Assembly: GCF_027925305.1 (NCBI RefSeq)
Contig: NZ_BSDR01000001.1
Location: 3,065,001 to 3,129,000 of the forward strand
Origin: Desulforhabdus amnigena
GTDB taxonomy: Bacteria > Desulfobacterota > Syntrophobacteria > Syntrophobacterales > Syntrophobacteraceae
Direction of reading: 5' to 3'
DNA length: 64,000 nucleotides
The position numbers were made by a program, and so were the translations under genes. The stretch's first letter is position 1, and every line of letters starts with the position of its first letter. Positions 37,424 to 44,938 of this stretch are shown here, piece after piece. Under the pieces are notes generated by a model. It was not told the DNA's origin. It ran no database searches and saw nothing but the letters and a program-made list of their open reading frames with translations.

Positions 37424-37668
37424 ACGAAGAACAAATCAAACAGGCCATATTCAGGATTCTCAGGCAGATCGCTCCCGAGTCCGACCCGAGCACTCTGGGA
37501 CCGGATGAAAACATACGGAGAACGCTCGATATCGACTCCTTCGATGCCCTGAATTTCTTCATCCGCCTCCATGAGGAGTTCGGAGTGAGCGTTCCCGAAT
37601 CGGACTATGGAAAGCTCAATACCCTGTCTGAGATCCTCCATTACCTCTCCTCCCGTGTGAAGGAGTGA
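37420..37668 (+). CDS. Acyl carrier protein
   Basis: 82 residues, with ATGA overlap to the E2 gene. The phosphopantetheine site is Ser40 in [13 protein letters not shown], followed by helix III-type [20 protein letters not shown]. Close in length to standard ACPs, but the DSxD motif (DSFD rather than DSLD) points to a specialised rather than housekeeping fatty-acid ACP. Placement at the end of an AMP-ligase/PDH-like operon suggests it carries a product made by these enzymes, which is inference. Confidence 0.88.
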   Translation: MNEEQIKQAIFRILRQIAPESDPSTLGPDENIRRTLDIDSFDALNFFIRLHEEFGVSVPESDYGKLNTLSEILHYLSSRVKE

Positions 37669-37686
37669 GTCGCTCTTGAAATCCCC

Positions 37687-37763
37687 ATTTACCACGGAGA
37701 TCCCAAAGGAATTCCATAAGAATTCCAAAATTTCTCCGTGCCCTCCGTGTCTCCGTGGTAAAT
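37687..37763. repeat. 77-bp inverted-repeat element
   Basis: ATTTACCACGGAGA at 37687-37700 and TCTCCGTGGTAAAT at 37750-37763 are perfect inverted copies, with TCTCCGTGCCCTCCGTGTC inside. It looks like the widespread CCGTGG-type intergenic repeat of Deltaproteobacteria. It follows the operon's last gene and may fold in RNA. Confidence 0.6.
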
Positions 37764-37943
37764 AACGGGATATTGGAATCCGCCAACCCCCTAAATTGAT
37801 CTACAATGTCGATTCAAAATCGTGAAAACTTCCCGAAAGCATGGACGCCTCCAACCGTCGCGTTGAATGCAATGAAACGCGACATGAAGACCGGATGAAG
37901 CCGGAAGATCTTTCTCGGGCCGCGGCCCCAAAGGAGATGCAAG

Positions 37944-38321
37944 ATGCGTGACGACTACCCCCGGTATTATGAACGTTTGCAAAAGTTATCCGCCAAACTG
38001 GCAAAAGAACTGCGCGGCCCCATGTCGGCATTTGTCCAACTCAATGGCGCGGCAACGGCGGAGGGCGCTCTCAGCACCAAAATCAAACAACTCATCGCGC
38101 TGGGAATCGGCATCACCGTCCGGTGTGATGGATGCATCGCCTATCACGTGCACGACGCCATCCGGGCTGGAGCCACGAAACAGGAGATCCTGGAGACCAT
38201 CGGCATCGCCATTCTCATGGGCGGAGGGCCTGCTGTGGTTTATGGATGCGAGGCGCTGGAAGCGCTGGACCAGTTTGAATCCAGCGGGCTGCTTTCTTCC
38301 AACCCGGAAAAGGCCGGCTGA
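37944..38321 (+). CDS. AhpD/carboxymuconolactone-decarboxylase-like protein
   Basis: 125 residues; ATG 37944 follows AAGGAGATGCAAG. The conserved CxxC (Cys61, Cys64) and histidines His68 and His70 lie in CDGCIAYHVHDAIRAGATKQ, the AhpD alkylhydroperoxidase signature. The family acts as a thiol-based reductase or peroxidase partner. It is probably a cytoplasmic redox protein, standing alone between the PDH-like operon and the ALDH gene on the other strand. Confidence 0.9.
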   Translation: MRDDYPRYYERLQKLSAKLAKELRGPMSAFVQLNGAATAEGALSTKIKQLIALGIGITVRCDGCIAYHVHDAIRAGATKQEILETIGIAILMGGGPAVVYGCEALEALDQFESSGLLSSNPEKAG

Positions 38322-38377
38322 GGCCATAAAAAACTTAGAGAAATATCTGAAAGCCTTGATTTATCGTACTCCTGTGG

Positions 38378-39559
38378 TCATTCATACCTGACCAACTCTT
38401 TACTGTAGACGAATGCTCCGTCACGGTTGACCCATCGGTCGCGCGTTCGCTCCAGGATCCAACCACTCTCTTTTTTCCCTCCGAATGGAAGACGCAGCGG
38501 TCTAAAGAAAAAATCCGGATTGGCATCCACCATGCCAAAATTGGAATCGAAAAGAGTGGATGCCCCTTCGGGAGGCGTTCCGAAATACGCAAGGTAAAAA
38601 CCATAGCGGGTTTCGGTGACTTCCTGAACCGCCTGTTCCGGATTGTCAAAGGACTTCAGAGCCAGAAAAGGACCGAAGAGTTCAAGATCCGGAATATCTT
38701 GCATCTCAAGCACGAGTGGGTAGATCCACTCCCCATCGATTCCACCGGTGAGCAGGCGGGAGTCTTTGCATTGTGCCAGTGCATTCTCGACAATCAGTCT
38801 TGTTCTTTCAACGAGGATAGGACCTATGTCCGTATCGGAATCGAGGGGGGACCCCACCTTGAGCTTTTCAACATGCTTCAGGATCTTGCTTCGGACGCTA
38901 TCGTAAATGCTGCTGTGAATGAGAGCTTTCTTGAGTGTGGTGCAGTACTGGCCGCCGTTCATAAATGCACGCCTGGCAATGAAACGGCTGGCCGCTTCCG
39001 GATCCGCATCCGGGAAAACAAGGGCGGCAGGCATTCCGCCGGGGCCGGCAAAAAAGAGTTTATCGAAAGCCTGGTGGTGGCGTCGGTAGGCCTGACCCAC
39101 GGCAGATGATCCGGAAATGAAAAGGAGCCGCACAGATTCATCGTCAACACAATTTTGACCAAATATGCGGTTATCCTGGCCGACTACAGGTTCAAAGCAG
39201 TCGAAAGGTCGAGAAATTTCAGCCACAAGCCGTGCCGATTCGGGATTCCATGAAGAGAAACTGAACCGGAATCGGTTGCCCGTCAGCATGCATCCGCCTC
39301 CCGTTCGAGCCAACACGATCACTGAAGCATCGTATGGAAAGATGGCTGCAATTGTCCCGAAAGGATGTCCTTTGCAAACGCATTCCATTTCCTCCTGAAG
39401 GGTCTTCAGATATTGAACCGCAAGGTCCACTTCAGTGGAAGTGACCTTCACGGGAAAACCGGCATCCCGCGCACCCGCCTCCATGAGGTCCAATCTCCTT
39501 CGCTCAATTTCTTCGGCCAATCTATTGATCTCTTCAAGGCGAGCCTCAAAACCTTTCAT
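38378..39559 (-). CDS. Aldehyde-dehydrogenase superfamily protein (short)
   Basis: 393 residues, shorter than usual (~480). It has the NAD-pocket-like FISGSSAVGQAY (~148-158) and the catalytic Cys206 in NGGQYCTTLKK. The segment where most members carry the general-base glutamate (LELGGKSP) reads FFAGPGGMPAALVF, with no Glu. A CoA-acylating or non-hydrolytic role is therefore possible. GPFLALKSFDNPEQAVQEVT is the usual E-x-F-G-P-region homolog. It is the second gene after an MFS transporter on the minus strand (93-bp gap) and likely shares the sigma54 promoter at 41039. Substrate unknown. Confidence 0.85.
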   Translation of the reverse strand: MKGFEARLEEINRLAEEIERRRLDLMEAGARDAGFPVKVTSTEVDLAVQYLKTLQEEMECVCKGHPFGTIAAIFPYDASVIVLARTGGGCMLTGNRFRFSFSSWNPESARLVAEISRPFDCFEPVVGQDNRIFGQNCVDDESVRLLFISGSSAVGQAYRRHHQAFDKLFFAGPGGMPAALVFPDADPEAASRFIARRAFMNGGQYCTTLKKALIHSSIYDSVRSKILKHVEKLKVGSPLDSDTDIGPILVERTRLIVENALAQCKDSRLLTGGIDGEWIYPLVLEMQDIPDLELFGPFLALKSFDNPEQAVQEVTETRYGFYLAYFGTPPEGASTLFDSNFGMVDANPDFFFRPLRLPFGGKKESGWILERTRDRWVNRDGAFVYSKELVRYE

Positions 39560-39652
39560 TGTTCATTTTCTCCCTTCCTGAACGAAAATGCACTCCCTGA
39601 TTCAAGAGAGCACTCAATGTTCAAACGGTGCGGCACCTCGATTCAAATGCTC

Positions 39653-40876
39653 TCACCGCCCGATTTTCGCCAATATTGTTTTGCACGCATACGAGTTACT
39701 GAACACTATGTGAAAGAGTCCAGCGGTTACAAGATTAATCATCCCCACGATAAGAAAACCATTTGCAAATCCGATCTCCCGGATCACCGCTCCCATCACA
39801 AGAGAGCTCAGCATCATGCCAATATAAATAGCGCTGTTGTAGCCCCCCATGGCCAGACCTCGCGCATCCGGGCTCACCACCTCGGAGATGAGTGCCCCGA
39901 GAGCCGTGAAAGCCAGCCCCATGCTCATGCCAACGCCTGCGGCAAAGACCATGAAAGTGATGAGGTTATAGGCCATTCCGAGTCCGCCAACCGAGAGGGC
40001 AAAGCTGATGAGACCTGCAACGACCAGGTTGCTCCGCCTGCCGACTCTGTCGCTCAGCCGCCCGAAGGGGATACGCGAAAGCGCATTGGCAACCCCCTGA
40101 ACGGCAAAGATGAAGCCGATTTGCCCGATGTGTACTCCTTGGTCCTGGGCGTACAGGGGCACAAATGTAATGAACATCCCAAGCCCCAGGCACCCGCCCA
40201 GAGTGGCGAGCCAGCAGGCCAGAAGAGGTATATTTTTCAAAAGGTCTCTTGCCACATCCCGGGTGGGACGTCTGGAAGGTCTTTGGATCAGGACATGTCG
40301 GGCCCGGGGCATGAAGAAAAAGACCATCACAAAGAGAGCGAAGATAATGATGCCGGAGGCCATGAAGACCGGTTGAAACCCCAGCCGGGCAGCCATTAAG
40401 CCGCCTGCGGCGGGGCCAAGGCTCATGCCTCCGTATATGGCAAGAGTATACCAGCCATAGGAGCGGCCAAGGTGTGTTGCCGGCGAAAAATCTGCTACAA
40501 ATGACATCATCGTGGGTGCAAATGAGGCGAGGCCCACTCCGAACAGGAGATAGATTCCCATCATCTGGACTGCGGATGTGCTGAAGCAAAGCAGAAAAGA
40601 GGAAAGTGAGAGGATCATCAAGCCGCACAGGATGAGTAGCTTTCGGCCCAGGCGGTCGGACAGGATCCCAAGAGGCAAGGACAGAACGCTTGCAGTCAAC
40701 ATAAAAGATGAATTGATCATTCCAACTTGGAGCGTATCGGCCCCAAGGGCTCGGGCAAAAAGCGGCACCACTGGAAACCGCATATAAGAACCCATGTAGC
40801 AAGTGAATGTAAATGTACAGCACATCAGGAGCAGGAGTTCGTAAGAGGGAACCCTGATTTTTCTTGGGGAATCCAT
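39653..40876 (-). CDS. Major facilitator superfamily transporter
   Basis: 407 residues from the ATG at 40874-40876 (AAAGGA upstream), with about 12 membrane helices. The MFS loop 2-3 motif appears as GILSDRLGRKLLIL and again in the second half as GRLSDRVGRRSNLV; motif C-like GGMSLGPAAGGLMAARLG is present. The drug/organic-acid type is most likely, substrate unknown. It is the first gene of the leftward transporter-dehydrogenase pair. The upstream 150 bases hold a near-consensus -24/-12 promoter. Confidence 0.92.
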   Translation of the reverse strand: MDSPRKIRVPSYELLLLMCCTFTFTCYMGSYMRFPVVPLFARALGADTLQVGMINSSFMLTASVLSLPLGILSDRLGRKLLILCGLMILSLSSFLLCFSTSAVQMMGIYLLFGVGLASFAPTMMSFVADFSPATHLGRSYGWYTLAIYGGMSLGPAAGGLMAARLGFQPVFMASGIIIFALFVMVFFFMPRARHVLIQRPSRRPTRDVARDLLKNIPLLACWLATLGGCLGLGMFITFVPLYAQDQGVHIGQIGFIFAVQGVANALSRIPFGRLSDRVGRRSNLVVAGLISFALSVGGLGMAYNLITFMVFAAGVGMSMGLAFTALGALISEVVSPDARGLAMGGYNSAIYIGMMLSSLVMGAVIREIGFANGFLIVGMINLVTAGLFHIVFSNSYACKTILAKIGR

Positions 40877-41038
40877 GGCGAGTATTCCTTTCACGCTTTG
40901 GTTTGGGATCAGGCCCAGGAGAGATGCCCTCACGCTCTGTTCCGGCGGCATTCTCCATCTAGAAAATCATTCCGCTGACCGCACGCCGAACTTTCTTTGG
41001 AAGAGGCAAAGCGAGGATGCGGTGTGCCCGCGACAATT

Positions 41039-41054
41039 TACAAAGTATGTGCCA
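41039..41054 (-). promoter_or_regulatory. Sigma54 (-24/-12) promoter for the MFS-ALDH operon
   Basis: On the minus strand, TGGCAC-ATACT-TTGTA matches the consensus TGGCACNNNNNTTGCW except one base. Transcription should start near 41027, about 150 bases before the transporter ATG. Confidence 0.75.
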
Positions 41055-41122
41055 TTTAGATTATATTTGTAAAATAAATAAGTTAAATAATATAAATCCT
41101 ATTTCTTGCGGCATATTGTCGA

Positions 41123-41174
41123 AAAATTGCTACAGAAAGAAGCCCTTCGTCTTGTAGCAATTTTCTACATGTAG
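41123..41174. promoter_or_regulatory. Palindromic activator sites between MFS and sigma54 activator genes
   Basis: AAAATTGCTACA at 41123-41134 is an exact inverse of TGTAGCAATTTT at 41153-41164, and CTACATGTAG at 41165-41174 is a separate perfect palindrome. All share CTACA/TGTAG half-sites. They sit 70-120 bp upstream of the -24 box, the usual distance for an enhancer-binding protein such as the one encoded at 41238. Confidence 0.65.
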
Positions 41175-41237
41175 TATCTTTCATACACAGGCGGAAAGAT
41201 GCCTTGCCTGTGAAATGAAAGAAAGAAGGGAACAACC

Positions 41238-42632
41238 ATGGAAAAAGGTTCACACAGCAGCGGCGGGATCTCGCCCGAACTGCTTCAGGCCGTGTTGGAC
41301 AACCCGTATGAAGGGATGGTGATTATTGATGAAAATGGCTTCATCCGCCACTTCAGCAAGGCCAATGAAACCATCTACGGAATAGCCGCTCATGATGCCA
41401 TTGGACGCCATATCCTGGAGGTGATCCCCAACAGCCGGCTGCATATCGTAGTGCGCACCGGCCGGCCCGATATCGGCGAGCCCTTCAACGTCCGCGGAAA
41501 ACAGGTCATCGTCAGTCGATATCCCCTCAAACAGGGCCAGAAAATAATCGGAGCGGTGGGGAAGGCCCTCTTTCACAACCAGAAAGCCCTGGCAGCTCTC
41601 AGAGAAAAAATCAGGGAACTTGAGAGCACCGTCAAGAAATTCCGGCAGGGAATCAAAGATCTCTATCCGGCAAGGTACACCTTCGATGATATCATCGGGA
41701 GGGGAGTCCGCACGAGCAGGGCAAAAGAAGTGGCACGACAACTGGGCCGGGCGGAAAGCCCTGTCCTGCTCATCGGTGAGAGCGGCACAGGAAAGGAGCT
41801 CTACGCCCATGCTATCCATCAGGCAAGCCCCCGCAGGAACCATCCGTTTGTTCGGGTCAATTGTGCATCTATCCCAACCGAACTCTTCGAAGCCGAACTT
41901 TTCGGCTATGAAGCCGGCGCCTTCACAGGAGCCGCCCGGTCGGGAAAACCAGGCAAGTTTGAGCTTGCCGAAAAGGGCACCATTTTTTTGGATGAAATCG
42001 GGGAACTCCCTCTTGGACTGCAGGCCAAGCTCCTGCGCGTCCTTCAGGAAAAGGAAGTTGAACGGCTGGGGTCAAGGATGCCGACTGTGGTGGATTTCCG
42101 AGTCATTGCAGCCACAAACAAGGACTTGGAACAGCGCATGAAAGAGGGCTATTTCAGGGCCGACCTCTTCTATCGGCTCAACGTCAATTCGCTGCGCCTC
42201 CCTCCTTTAAGAGATATGAGGGAAGATATCCCACTCCTGGTGCAGCATTTCCTTTACAAGGTTCAGGACAATACGGCTTCCTTCATATCGGAGATTGACC
42301 CTGAAGTGATGGAAATCCTCACCGCCTATGATTGGCCGGGAAACATTCGGGAGCTTGAAAATGTCATCGAAAGGGCGCTCAACCTGTGCACCGGAAACCG
42401 CCTGACCATCGAGCACCTGCCCGAAAGCCTTCTCAAGCACAAATCACTGGATAGAGATGAAACGGACCGCCTCCCCGCTCTTTATCGTACGGCAAAGGAT
42501 GCCGAAAGAGAGCAAACGGCTGAGGCGTTGAGGCTGGCAAATGGAAACAAGAGTGAGGCCGCGCGGCTTCTCAATATCCATCGGACCACTCTCTACTACC
42601 GGTTGAGGAAGCATCACATGGCGGATGCTTGA
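41238..42632 (+). CDS. Sigma54-dependent transcriptional activator with PAS domain
   Basis: 464 residues. The PAS sensor covers ~12-115 (YEGMVIIDENGFIRHFSKAN). The AAA+ domain has Walker A GESGTGKE near 178, the GAFTGA loop near 228, Walker B-type GTIFLDEIGEL and DFRVIAATNKDLEQRM, then the DYDWPGNIREL region. The Fis-type C-terminal helix-turn-helix spans ~425-460 (GNKSEAARLLNIHRTTLYYR). It should bind the palindromes 41123-41174 and activate RNA polymerase-sigma54 at the promoter facing the MFS and ALDH genes. PAS suggests small-ligand or redox control. Confidence 0.93.
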   Translation: MEKGSHSSGGISPELLQAVLDNPYEGMVIIDENGFIRHFSKANETIYGIAAHDAIGRHILEVIPNSRLHIVVRTGRPDIGEPFNVRGKQVIVSRYPLKQGQKIIGAVGKALFHNQKALAALREKIRELESTVKKFRQGIKDLYPARYTFDDIIGRGVRTSRAKEVARQLGRAESPVLLIGESGTGKELYAHAIHQASPRRNHPFVRVNCASIPTELFEAELFGYEAGAFTGAARSGKPGKFELAEKGTIFLDEIGELPLGLQAKLLRVLQEKEVERLGSRMPTVVDFRVIAATNKDLEQRMKEGYFRADLFYRLNVNSLRLPPLRDMREDIPLLVQHFLYKVQDNTASFISEIDPEVMEILTAYDWPGNIRELENVIERALNLCTGNRLTIEHLPESLLKHKSLDRDETDRLPALYRTAKDAEREQTAEALRLANGNKSEAARLLNIHRTTLYYRLRKHHMADA

Positions 42633-42683
42633 ACCCCGCGTTCCCCAAGGCCTGCATGAACGCTCCCGCACTCCACACACTAA

Positions 42684-42794
42684 GAGCCTATCCGAAAACC
42701 TGCCTCGGCAGCGGACACCCCCCTTGGTTCCCCCATCGAGGGGGGAATTGAAGGGGGGTGTCGCAAAGTCCACAGAGGGGTTCCGGATAGGTTC
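42684..42794. repeat. MITE copy (GAGCCTATCC family), TAA target duplication
   Basis: Flanked by TAA at 42681-42683 and 42795-42797. 111 bp, ends GAGCCTATCC and GGATAGGTTC, core CCATCGAGGGG (one change from the family core). It is inverted relative to the copies at 20372 and 61571, lying just upstream of the J-domain gene. Confidence 0.88.
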
Positions 42795-42817
42795 TAAGGA
42801 AAGCGATTCGTTTGAAG

Positions 42818-43135
42818 ATGAACAGATATCAAGAAATCACGGCGGCAAGAAAACTTTTGGAGATCCCGGAAACAGCAACCATGGCGTCGATTAAATCGAG
42901 CTACAAGAGGCTGCTGACCAAATGGCATCCGGATAAATGCGGCGAAGACCGGGAAAAATGCAACGAAATGACCCGCAAGATCGTTTCGGCTTATCAAACG
43001 ATCTTGGAATACTGCCGGCAATATCAATATTCCTTCTCCGAAGAGGCGGTAAAAAGGCATCTCTCGCCTGAACAGTGGTGGTTGGAACACTTCGGCGACG
43101 ATCCTCTGTGGGGAAATGACATGAAGCGCAAATAA
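42818..43135 (+). CDS. J-domain protein (DnaJ-like, short)
   Basis: 105 residues from ATG 42818; TTG 42812, two codons upstream, is an alternative start. The J domain has His37-Pro38-Asp39 in LTKWHPDKCGEDREKCNEMT, followed by a C-terminal part rich in Trp (QWWLEHFGDD). It would stimulate the ATPase of a DnaK partner elsewhere. It contains only the J domain, without Gly/Phe or zinc-finger regions. The nearest neighbour downstream is the DsrE-like selenoprotein gene. Confidence 0.88.
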   Translation: MNRYQEITAARKLLEIPETATMASIKSSYKRLLTKWHPDKCGEDREKCNEMTRKIVSAYQTILEYCRQYQYSFSEEAVKRHLSPEQWWLEHFGDDPLWGNDMKRK

Positions 43136-43373
43136 CGGTTCACCCGGTAGAATCGCGATGATGCGGTTTCCGGTTTTGTATCCCCGGGCTCCACTCCAAG
43201 CAACGATTGATTTCAGAAAATGCAAAAGATTAGATTATTTAGCATTCTATCCTCTACTCTGCGGCAGAGGTCCTTACCACATTATTGAACGGTTTCATTT
43301 CTCCTTGAAAGGGGGCGATGCGCTTTGTGGAAGGAAATCCTTTTGTCTCAAAAACTATAAGGGGAAAATACAA

Positions 43374-43685
43374 ATGAAAATCTTGTTTGTCATTACCACC
43401 GATGATGGCGAAACCATTTATAATGCAATGCGGCTCGCAAATGTGGGCGTGAAGAAGGGGGACGAAGTCAGCGTGTTCATGCTCGGAAAGGGCGTCCTTT
43501 TTGAACAGGCAGGGAACGAGCAATTCAATGTCATGGAGCAAATCAACCAGTTCGAGGGCGATTTTTATGTCTGAGGGGTCTGCATGAAATCCCACGGTTT
43601 GGTGGGATCAAGCACGTGCCCGATTGGTTGGATGGACGATTTATATGAAATCGCCATGGAAGCCGACAAGATTTTCACTTTTTGA
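43374..43685 (+). CDS. DsrE-family selenoprotein (UGA at codon 67 read as selenocysteine)
   Basis: ATG 43374 is preceded by AAGGGG. 103 codons if UGA 43572-43574 is read through. Residues 1-66 are a DsrE/DsrF-like start (MKILFVITTDDGETIYNAMR, GDEVSVFMLGKGVLFEQ). After UGA67 the same frame continues GVCMKSHGLVGSSTCPIGWM and ends DDLYEIAMEADKIFTF with a normal TGA at 43683-43685. That continuation is the family's C-terminal half, where a Cys usually sits at the UGA position, giving a UxxC motif. A bacterial SECIS hairpin lies 15 bases past the UGA (43589-43608). This strongly suggests Sec67. Role probably in sulfur/selenium transfer or thiol redox; inference. Confidence 0.82.
43589..43608 (+). 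promoter_or_regulatory. Candidate bacterial SECIS hairpin
   Basis: ATCCCAC-GGTTTG-GTGGGAT forms a perfect 7-bp stem with a 6-base loop that begins GG. The loop starts 21 bases after the UGA codon, in the range usual for bacterial selenocysteine insertion elements, and contains the expected G near the loop start (compare GGUCU in fdhF). Confidence 0.75.
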
Positions 43686-43753
43686 AAAAGGTTCGTCCGA
43701 TTTTGAAGGGCGATGTTTTTTGAGTAGGCACCCGGTGCACCTCCAAAAAAAAG

Positions 43754-43786
43754 AAACCCCGAAGGAATTGCCCCTCCGGGGTTTTT
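43754..43786. terminator. Bidirectional terminator between selenoprotein and acetate transporter
   Basis: AAACCCCG and CGGGGTTT pair, with an inner AGG/CCT extension, A-rich before and TTTTT after, so it can end transcripts from both sides. Confidence 0.8.
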
Positions 43787-43815
43787 CAAGATCACTTTTA
43801 TGATTTCAATAAAGA

Positions 43816-44391
43816 TTATTTAATCCAGGGTGCGCCTACGGGAAGAACGGGCCTGCCAAAAAGACCGTTCAGTATGACTGCGGCCATCATGTACCAGGCA
43901 AGCAATGCACAGACAACCAGGTCCCAAGCCACTGCTTTCAGGATGCCTTTCATATCTGCGAGAAAAACGAGGTCAAGACCGACAAAGCCGATGACCAGAG
44001 TAGTGAAAGTCCATGCCATGGCTCCATGGATTTTCATGGCTCCGACCCACAAAATGAGGGTGTACAAGGTGTAACCAACGAGGAAGAAGCCGATATCATT
44101 GGCTGTTATGCCCAAATGCTTACCGATATTCAGATCGGCAAGGAGCCAGATGAGTGCAAGTGCGATCCAGAATGCACCATAGGATACGAAGGCGCTGTAA
44201 CCAAAATTATTGCCGCATTTGAATTCCTGGAAGCCTGCGATCAGCTGCGCGCCACCGCCGAATGCCAACGCTGTACAGAAAATAATGCCGGTGCCACACC
44301 ATCCAAGGTTATGAAACTGGAGAAGCAACGTGGTCATACCGAAACCTGCCAAACCGACTACTGCTGGATTCCCTTGTCCTGGAGCTGACAT
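43816..44391 (-). CDS. satP: Acetate/succinate transporter (SatP/GPR1-FUN34-YaaH family)
   Basis: 191 residues with six membrane helices. The family signature NPAVVGLAGFGMTTLLLQFHN (NPAPLGLxGF type) is near the start, and AFGGGAQLIAGFQEF plus SYGAFWIALALIW are further family hallmarks. It is an inner-membrane acetate channel/transporter. In this window it matches the presence of an acetyl-CoA synthetase and PDH-like operon. Its 5' leader is AT-rich and includes a possible small membrane gene at 44503-44748. Confidence 0.93.
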   Translation of the reverse strand: MSAPGQGNPAVVGLAGFGMTTLLLQFHNLGWCGTGIIFCTALAFGGGAQLIAGFQEFKCGNNFGYSAFVSYGAFWIALALIWLLADLNIGKHLGITANDIGFFLVGYTLYTLILWVGAMKIHGAMAWTFTTLVIGFVGLDLVFLADMKGILKAVAWDLVVCALLAWYMMAAVILNGLFGRPVLPVGAPWIK

Positions 44392-44938
44392 AGATAAATT
44401 CCCTCTTTTCTTCAGTTAAGATTGAATTAAAATAATCAAAACATACTCCAATCAACACATAATAATCCCTTTACCAGCCTTACCCCTTTTCCACCTCCTT
44501 CCTTAAAGAGATAAACCATATATCCTCAAGACAGCAAGATATAAGAGCAAGCAATAGGGAATAAGCAACCAGAGTACAGAATCAAGAACACACAACACGA
44601 ACAGAAGAGGTTCAGCAGGGAATATGAACAATAAATAGCCGATAAAATTTATAAATAAACAGAAGAAAATAAGCAACAAAAGAATCGGTAAGCCTTGCAC
44701 AGCGAGGAATAAAGAACTATAGCAAAAAGAAGAAGCATTACTTACCAATGGACCTCCTCAGATAGCAGATTTGAGAAGATACGTCAAGAGTGGACTTAAC
44801 ATCTTTTTCAAATTTATGACAAACATCAGAAAATACCTATTAACTTAGTGGCTTTTTTATAATTGCACCCCTGTTTGTTCTAATGCAGAAAGGTTGATTT
44901 CTGGAAAATATTTTAAAAAGGAACACACCTCCCCGAAC
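44392..44938. other. AT-rich region before satP, interrupted by an ISAs1 element
   Basis: Long AT-rich leader on the minus strand of satP. Apart from the possible small membrane gene 44503-44748, I see no gene. The ISAs1 element abuts at 44939. Confidence 0.5.
44503..44748 (-). CDS. Possible small membrane protein
   Basis: 81 codons from TTG (44746-44748), with a strong GAGGAGGT ribosome site a few bases upstream. The product has three or so strongly hydrophobic stretches (LPILLLLIFFCLFINFIGYL, PLLFVLCVLDSVLWLLIPYC), with almost no charges. It lies upstream of satP in the same direction. Small membrane partners are known for acetate carriers such as ActP (DUF485), but I do not recognise homology. 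A real gene is plausible, not proven. Confidence 0.4.
   Translation of the reverse strand: MVSNASSFCYSSLFLAVQGLPILLLLIFFCLFINFIGYLLFIFPAEPLLFVLCVLDSVLWLLIPYCLLLYLAVLRIYGLSL

Noticed and set aside
39365-40399. A 344-codon plus-strand frame opposite the MFS and ALDH genes
   Set aside because: Composition (many His, Arg, Ser) is typical of an antisense shadow of a membrane-protein gene.
43136-43373. tRNA or selC-like gene upstream of the selenoprotein
   Set aside because: No cloverleaf or CCA-end pattern could be traced.
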